A stretch of 11,335 nt of DNA from positions 1 through 11,335 of the forward strand of contig JAFXWR010000260.1 in assembly GCA_017542725.1 (NCBI GenBank). The letters are read 5' to 3'. The stretch's first letter is position 1; each line of letters starts with the position of its first letter. Origin of the DNA: Lachnospiraceae bacterium. GTDB lineage: Bacteria; Bacillota_A; Clostridia; Lachnospirales; Lachnospiraceae. Below are positions 6,744 through 11,335 of this stretch, piece after piece. A program made the position numbers and the translations under genes. A model generated the notes under the pieces. That model did no database searches. It was not told where the DNA came from and was given only the letters and a program-made list of their open reading frames with translations.

Positions 6744-9110
6744 ATGAAATCAATATACGAAATACTTGAAATGGATAAAGTCTTGGCGAGACTTTCTAAC
6801 TTTGCCGATTCAAGTGATGGCAAGTCAATTTGCTTGGCATTAAAAAAAATAGATAATAAAAATGAATTATATAAAGCGATAAACGAAACAGACGCTGCTG
6901 TATCTTGCCTTAAAAGTTCAACCGCACCTACATTTTCTAAATTGAATGACCTAAGTGAAGCGATGGTTAGATTATCAAAAGAAGCAGCACTTAATATATC
7001 AGAACTTCTAAATATCTCAAACTGCCTTGACATAGCCGACAGACTTATAACCTATAGAAACAATAAAGAATTTAACTCTTGTCTTGATATCTATTTTAAC
7101 TCTTTGGATTCTCTTAGATATGAAAACGATGAAATAAAAAGAGTAATAGTTTCTGAAAATGAGATTGCCGATAGTGCATCTTCCGTTCTTCTTGCTCTAA
7201 GAAGAAAGAAAATGCTTTTAAAGGAAAAAATTCATACAACAGCAAATAGACTTTTGAATACCTATGGTCAATATCTACAGGAACCAGTGCTTGCAAATAA
7301 GGATGGCGCAATCTGTCTGCCGGTAAAGTCAGAGTATAAAAGCAAAGTTGATGGCACTGTCCACTCAGTATCTGGAAGTCAGTTTACTATATTTATAGAG
7401 CCAAAAGAAATCATTGGCCTCAATAATGAGATTGCCGAAAACGAAGCACTTGAACAAGTTGAAATCACAAAAATACTATATGAATTGTCAAAAAGACTAG
7501 TACCACATGTAGATACTATTAAAACAAATTATAAAAGTTTAGTTGCTCTTGATTTTGCATTTGCCAAAGCAAAATATGCAAATGACATAAATGCAACTCT
7601 CCCTATAATAAATGATGAAGGAAAGATTAGATTGATTGATGCTAAGCATCCTTTAATAAAAAAAGATGATATAGTACCACTAAACATTAATTTGGGATTT
7701 GATTTTACTTCCTTGATTATAACTGGTCCTAACACTGGTGGCAAGACTGTATCACTTAAAACTGTAGGGCTAATGGAGCTTATGGCATTATCTGGACTCT
7801 TTATACCTTGTGCCGAAAACTCACAGATTGCAATATTTGATAACATCTTTGCAGATATTGGTGACGAACAAAGCATAGAGCAAAGTCTTTCGACTTTTTC
7901 ATCTCACATGACAAACATTGTGAGTATTTTGAAAAATGTAACAAGTAAGTCACTTGTTTTACTTGATGAAATATGCACCGGTACAGACCCTATAGAAGGT
8001 GCAAACCTAGCCATATCAATATTAAATGAACTTTTATCAAAAAATATCCGTGTTATCGCTACTACTCACTATCCAGAATTAAAACGATATGCTCTGACAA
8101 AACAAGTGGTTAAAAATGGTGCCTTTGAATTCAATGTTGATACACTAAAACCTACATATAAACTCTTGATAGGCATTCCTGGTAAGTCAAATGCATTTGC
8201 CATATCAGAAAAACTTGGATTAAACAAAAATATAATTTCAAATGCAAAAGAACTCTTAGATACTGAAGACATAAGATTTGAGGACATAGTTGCAAATCTT
8301 GAAGAAAGTAAAAAGACTATAGATAGAGAGCGAATCGAAATTGAACAATATAAATCTGAAATTGAAGAACTAAAAAATAAAGTAAAACGACAAGAAAAAG
8401 GCTTAAATGACAGAGCAGACTCTATAATTAGGCAAGCTAAAGAAAAAGCTCATGATATACTTTTTGATGCCAAAACTCTAGCCGATGAGACAATCAAAAG
8501 TATAAAGACAAGTGGCGGAGATCTCAATGCTTCCATAAACGAAAGAAGCAAACTTAATCGCGGACTTGCACAATCAGCTGAGTCGCTTATCGAAAAAGTT
8601 AAGGGACCTTCTCAGCCTCTTTCGGCTAAAAAGATTAAAATTGGTGCCACAGTTAAAGTTTTATCATTTAATTCAGAAGGCATAGTTGAAACTTTACCAG
8701 ATAAAGATTATAATCTTTTTGTCCGCATTGGCATCATGAGAACTCTAGTAAATTTACGAGACTTAGAACTTGTAAATAGTGAAAACATCAAAGTAGATGG
8801 CACAAAAATAAAAAGAACCACCAATAAAGATGGTTCATCAAAAATTAAACTTGAAAAATCATATAATGTCAGCACCGAAATCAATCTAATAGGTAAAACT
8901 ACTGACGAGGCATTACTAGAACTTGATAAGTATATAGATGATGCATATATAGCTCATATCCCGGTAGTAAGAATAATTCATGGTCGCGGCACTGGCGCTC
9001 TCAAAAAAGCTGTAAATGAGTTTTGCAGGAAATCACAAATAATTAAGAATTATAGACCTGGAGATTTCACCGAAGGTGGCGATGGTGTCACAGTAGTTTC
9101 ATTTACTTAA
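6744..9110 (+). CDS. mutS2: MutS2 (MutSB) ATPase with C-terminal Smr domain
   Basis: MutS2 is a MutS-related ATPase without the mismatch-recognition domain. In different bacteria it suppresses recombination, or acts on collided ribosomes (B. subtilis). The 788-residue length is normal. Order of parts: N-terminal core and lever helices (1-310), ATPase with Walker A GPNTGGKT (328-335), signature DIGDEQSIEQSLSTFSSHM (371-389), Walker B LVLLDE (404-409) and the TTH loop (440-442). Then comes a long Glu/Lys coiled coil (about 512-575), a KOW-like beta region (about 630-680), and the Smr domain (about 708-788) with HGRGTGAL (746-753). The usual LDLRG motif at the start of Smr reads INLIG, so its Arg is missing. 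The ATG at 6744 is the only plausible start (in-frame stop at 6708, no other start between) and has no Shine-Dalgarno. It is a single-gene unit, divergent from the operon and convergent with the next gene. Confidence 0.97.
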   Translation: MKSIYEILEMDKVLARLSNFADSSDGKSICLALKKIDNKNELYKAINETDAAVSCLKSSTAPTFSKLNDLSEAMVRLSKEAALNISELLNISNCLDIADRLITYRNNKEFNSCLDIYFNSLDSLRYENDEIKRVIVSENEIADSASSVLLALRRKKMLLKEKIHTTANRLLNTYGQYLQEPVLANKDGAICLPVKSEYKSKVDGTVHSVSGSQFTIFIEPKEIIGLNNEIAENEALEQVEITKILYELSKRLVPHVDTIKTNYKSLVALDFAFAKAKYANDINATLPIINDEGKIRLIDAKHPLIKKDDIVPLNINLGFDFTSLIITGPNTGGKTVSLKTVGLMELMALSGLFIPCAENSQIAIFDNIFADIGDEQSIEQSLSTFSSHMTNIVSILKNVTSKSLVLLDEICTGTDPIEGANLAISILNELLSKNIRVIATTHYPELKRYALTKQVVKNGAFEFNVDTLKPTYKLLIGIPGKSNAFAISEKLGLNKNIISNAKELLDTEDIRFEDIVANLEESKKTIDRERIEIEQYKSEIEELKNKVKRQEKGLNDRADSIIRQAKEKAHDILFDAKTLADETIKSIKTSGGDLNASINERSKLNRGLAQSAESLIEKVKGPSQPLSAKKIKIGATVKVLSFNSEGIVETLPDKDYNLFVRIGIMRTLVNLRDLELVNSENIKVDGTKIKRTTNKDGSSKIKLEKSYNVSTEINLIGKTTDEALLELDKYIDDAYIAHIPVVRIIHGRGTGALKKAVNEFCRKSQIIKNYRPGDFTEGGDGVTVVSFT

Positions 9111-10393
9111 TAAAATCTTATGCACTCAACTCCATCAATAAGACCAACTAAGAGTTCTGTGAATAGCAGGCTCTTTTTCTTTGCCACATATTGAACCTCT
9201 ACCTCCATCTCTTTGTCAAAAATCATCCTGCCCCTCGAGTCATAAATCATAACTCTATTTCCATATAGATATATCACATAGTCGTCGCTTATGTAAAAAT
9301 TCTCATAATCAAAGTCGATTTTTTTATCAGCAAGCAGCGTTCCTATTTTATCAAAAATAATCATTCTATTATCTTCAAAAACTAATACCAAATAATTATT
9401 ATTATACGATATTGAACGAATTTTAATATCAAACTCTTTTTTTGATGTAATAATTGGTTTAGTAGGATTTTTTGTAGAGACAAAGTACACACCGCCATCA
9501 TATATTAGCGCAGAATTCTCATTATCGAAATAATATGCCCTTGCTAAAAACTTGTCATTAAACTCATCTATGAATTCACCTACCACTCTCTTAGAATTGG
9601 CATTTTGACCAGTCTCTCCAAAATTGTAATAAGTTGCTTTAGTATATATCTTATCATTTGAAAGACATACATATGCTACAGCCAGTTGCTCTCCATCATC
9701 AGAAGTTCCTAAGTCTATGGCCGTTCCGTCACCAGTCAAGTTTGTCTTGATACTTATATCGATTTCCTCACCACCACTTCGATAAAGATTAATATAACTA
9801 TTCTCTTCGTCACTTTGTAAGATATATAATATGCCATCAGACGATAGAGATATTTTTTGAATAGGGTTTGTGACTGTGTTATTACCTCTTAATCCGTTTT
9901 CATCAAAAATATAAAACTCATAAGCGTTTCTATCAGCAATAGCGAAGTATTTGTTATTATTCTTATAAATTGGGTCCTTCATATTATAAGAAATAGTCCA
10001 TCTTACTTCGCCTTTATCATTTATATAAGTAATTCCATCATTTGATACTCTCATCAATCCATTTTTGAAGCTATCATACTTTATGCTTTTATTATTGATA
10101 TTGTCAGAACCTCTTGTGACACTTGTCTTCCATAGCATCTCAGTGACATTAAAATTTATAAATCTAATAGCAAAAAGTGCTGTACCAATAAGTAACAATA
10201 CAAATACAAAAATCGCTATAAATTTTAAGTTGATACGATTTTTACGACCAACTTTTTTTTCTTTTTTTATTCCTAAGTCTTTAATTATAAAGTCATCTTT
10301 ACTATTTTTTTTAACTTTAAAACTTGGGAGAGCGTTTTGCCCCCCCAAACTTATATTGTTTATATCTAACTTTTTCCTTGATTTACCTAACAT
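9107..10393 (-). CDS. DUF5711-type single-pass membrane protein with beta-propeller-like outer domain
   Basis: The function is unknown; I place this 428-residue protein in the DUF5711 family, common in Lachnospiraceae, by its layout. Residues 1-57 are a hydrophilic, very Lys-rich tail, probably cytoplasmic by the positive-inside rule. A single transmembrane helix follows (about 58-79, FIAIFVFVLLLIGTALFAIR). The remaining 350 residues are probably extracellular and show repeated beta-blade patterns of a WD40/PQQ-like propeller (for example DGITYINDKGEVRW, DGILYILQSD, NRMIIFDKIGTLL, NRVMIYDSRGRMIF). The ATG at 10391-10393 is preceded by TAAGTG: the upstream stop is followed directly by a GTG that could also start it, one codon longer. 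There is no clear ribosome site, so it is probably coupled to the nucleotidyltransferase. A run of seven G lies at codons 16-18. The stop is shared with mutS2 through a palindromic TTAA. Confidence 0.8.
   Translation of the reverse strand: MLGKSRKKLDINNISLGGQNALPSFKVKKNSKDDFIIKDLGIKKEKKVGRKNRINLKFIAIFVFVLLLIGTALFAIRFINFNVTEMLWKTSVTRGSDNINNKSIKYDSFKNGLMRVSNDGITYINDKGEVRWTISYNMKDPIYKNNNKYFAIADRNAYEFYIFDENGLRGNNTVTNPIQKISLSSDGILYILQSDEENSYINLYRSGGEEIDISIKTNLTGDGTAIDLGTSDDGEQLAVAYVCLSNDKIYTKATYYNFGETGQNANSKRVVGEFIDEFNDKFLARAYYFDNENSALIYDGGVYFVSTKNPTKPIITSKKEFDIKIRSISYNNNYLVLVFEDNRMIIFDKIGTLLADKKIDFDYENFYISDDYVIYLYGNRVMIYDSRGRMIFDKEMEVEVQYVAKKKSLLFTELLVGLIDGVECIRFY
9150..9182 (+). terminator. Possible intrinsic terminator of mutS2, inside the convergent gene
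   Basis: About 40 bases past the mutS2 stop the plus strand can fold as AAGAG-(TT)-CTG, loop TGAATAG, CAG-(G)-CTCTT: about eight to nine pairs with a G-U and a bulge. It is followed by TTTCTTT. It lies wholly within the 3' end of the DUF5711-type gene on the other strand. The hairpin is modest and the T tail is interrupted by a C, so efficiency is uncertain. It is the best candidate I see, because the two convergent genes leave no intergenic space. Confidence 0.35.
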
Positions 10394-10396
10394 CAC

Positions 10397-11308
10397 TTAA
10401 ATCTTAATATTTGCAAGTGCTTTTTTTACATATTCTTTATCAGATGCATATGTGACTCCGTACCACTTGTCATTTACTGGTAATACATGTACAGTTCCTT
10501 TTCCCTCTTTAATTACATCATTTACTACTGTAGGAAGTAAAAACTCCGATTTAATGTTGTCATTATTCTTTTCAAGGAACTTTATAAGTCTTGACTCCAA
10601 TTCAAATACAAATTCATAAGGGAATCCAAACATGTTCATTGATACGAGGTCATTTTCTCCAATCACGACTTCTTTCTTGTTTTCATCTTCTCCAGTAATC
10701 CTGCCATCCGGTTTTTTACTAATTTCAAATGTCTCAACAACATCTGTCAAAAATCCATTAGCGTCTTGTTTGCAAAGTCCACGTGTTACTGTTCCATTTT
10801 CTGATAAAGTATTACCTATAACATATCCTGCCATACACATTCTATATCTATGGTCACATGCTGGGCACTGACCTGTACAAGATTCTGCATGTGTAACTAA
10901 GTGCTCATGAATTTTCTTAAATCCTTCAGTGCCATAGTAGTCATCTGCATTTATAACTATAAAAGGAGAATCTATCACATCTTTAGCACAGTAGATGGCG
11001 TGTGCTGTACCATATGGTTTCTTTCTTCCTTCTGGACATTTAAAACCACTTGGCAACATATCAAGTTCTTGGAAGGCATATCTACATTTTACTTTTTTCT
11101 CAAGACGATTACCTATAATCTCTTTAAAATCTTTTTCTATCTCTTTTCTTATGATAATTACTACTTCATCAAAGCCTGCATCCATTGCAGCCTTGATGCT
11201 ATAATCCATTATTATTTCTCCATTTGGTCCAAGCGGAGTCAATTGCTTTATGCCCTCTCCAAATCTAGAACCAATTCCAGCGGCCATGATGACTAACTGA
11301 GTTTTCAT
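10397..11308 (-). CDS. Nucleotidyltransferase (NTP_transferase/RmlA-like fold), substrate unknown
   Basis: This 303-residue cytoplasmic enzyme has the sugar-phosphate nucleotidyltransferase fold, which joins an NTP to a phosphorylated substrate with release of pyrophosphate. The signature loop LVIMAAGIGSRFGEGIKQL (5-23), the substrate-side segment KPYGTAHAIYCAKD (97-110) and the metal-binding VINADDYYG (118-126) are clear. It resembles a conserved Clostridia/Bacteroidetes group of undefined substrate, and no family-specific residue lets me name the sugar. Residues 144-158 (SCTGQCPACDHRYRMC) hold four cysteines in CX3CX2CX6C spacing, which I do not recall in relatives. A good ribosome site (AAAGGGGA, eight bases upstream) supports the ATG at 11306-11308. 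Its promoter lies beyond the right edge. The DUF5711-type gene follows directly, so the pair is probably cotranscribed, perhaps with a role in surface-polymer precursors (inference). Confidence 0.88.
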   Translation of the reverse strand: MKTQLVIMAAGIGSRFGEGIKQLTPLGPNGEIIMDYSIKAAMDAGFDEVVIIIRKEIEKDFKEIIGNRLEKKVKCRYAFQELDMLPSGFKCPEGRKKPYGTAHAIYCAKDVIDSPFIVINADDYYGTEGFKKIHEHLVTHAESCTGQCPACDHRYRMCMAGYVIGNTLSENGTVTRGLCKQDANGFLTDVVETFEISKKPDGRITGEDENKKEVVIGENDLVSMNMFGFPYEFVFELESRLIKFLEKNNDNIKSEFLLPTVVNDVIKEGKGTVHVLPVNDKWYGVTYASDKEYVKKALANIKI

Positions 11309-11316
11309 ATCTATTT

Positions 11317-11323
11317 CCCCTTT
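11317..11323 (-). promoter_or_regulatory. Ribosome binding site of the nucleotidyltransferase
   Basis: The minus strand reads AAAGGGG, then eight bases, then the ATG at 11308. This good Shine-Dalgarno decides the start. No promoter can be seen in the 27 bases before the window edge. Confidence 0.7.
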
Positions 11324-11335
11324 CTTCTAAAAAGC

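Noticed and set aside
9068..9080. CACC-GAA-GGTG hairpin at the end of mutS2, as terminator for the convergent gene
   Set aside because: Only four pairs form and no T run follows on either strand.
1..11335. Mobile elements, CRISPR arrays, tRNA/rRNA, riboswitches, toxin-antitoxin or defence genes
   Set aside because: I looked for direct repeats, transposase motifs, structured leaders and small paired genes, and found none. The window is almost entirely conserved housekeeping coding sequence.

Overview
This window is an AT-rich, tightly packed piece of core chromosome. Gene content, gene order and protein sequence all suggest a low-GC Firmicute of the class Clostridia, most likely a member of the Lachnospiraceae. 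The order asp23-like, nusB, xseA, xseB, ispA-type synthase, dxs, tlyA, nadK is a familiar Clostridia arrangement, and the DUF5711-type membrane protein also points there. The species assignment is inference. No mobile element, tRNA, rRNA, CRISPR array, phage gene or defence gene is visible, and no gene-free stretch exceeds about 160 bases.

Region 1 (1-6587, minus strand) is one operon, read from right to left: an Asp23/Gls24 family envelope-stress protein, the antitermination factor NusB, both subunits of exonuclease VII (XseA, XseB), a polyprenyl diphosphate synthase, DXP synthase (Dxs), the rRNA 2'-O-methyltransferase TlyA, and NAD kinase (NadK), which runs off the left edge. Genes abut, overlap by 1 to 11 bases, or are separated by only 12-13 bases. 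Two junctions are TAATG stop/start overlaps, so translational coupling is likely. Dxs makes the first MEP-pathway intermediate. The synthase uses IPP and DMAPP, the end products of that pathway, to make prenyl diphosphates. The other genes serve transcription, ribosome modification, DNA repair and cofactor supply.

Region 2 (6588-6743) is the only real intergenic gap. It holds two back-to-back divergent promoters, each with a TGnTATAAT extended -10. The leftward one drives the operon. The rightward one sits so close to mutS2 that the mutS2 mRNA is predicted to be leaderless or nearly so.

Region 3 (6744-9110, plus strand) is mutS2, encoding an ATPase with a C-terminal Smr domain. It ends tail-to-tail with the next gene: a palindromic TTAA supplies stop codons on both strands.

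Region 4 (9107-11308, minus strand) is a two-gene unit: a nucleotidyltransferase of unknown substrate with an unusual cysteine cluster, then a single-pass membrane protein of the DUF5711 type with a beta-propeller-like outer domain.

I found no convincing new multi-gene system. The points most worth a second look are the lineage-specific protein additions (acidic insert in NusB, about 70-residue N-terminal extension on the prenyl synthase, Cys cluster in the nucleotidyltransferase), the apparently leaderless mutS2, and the overlapping convergent gene ends.
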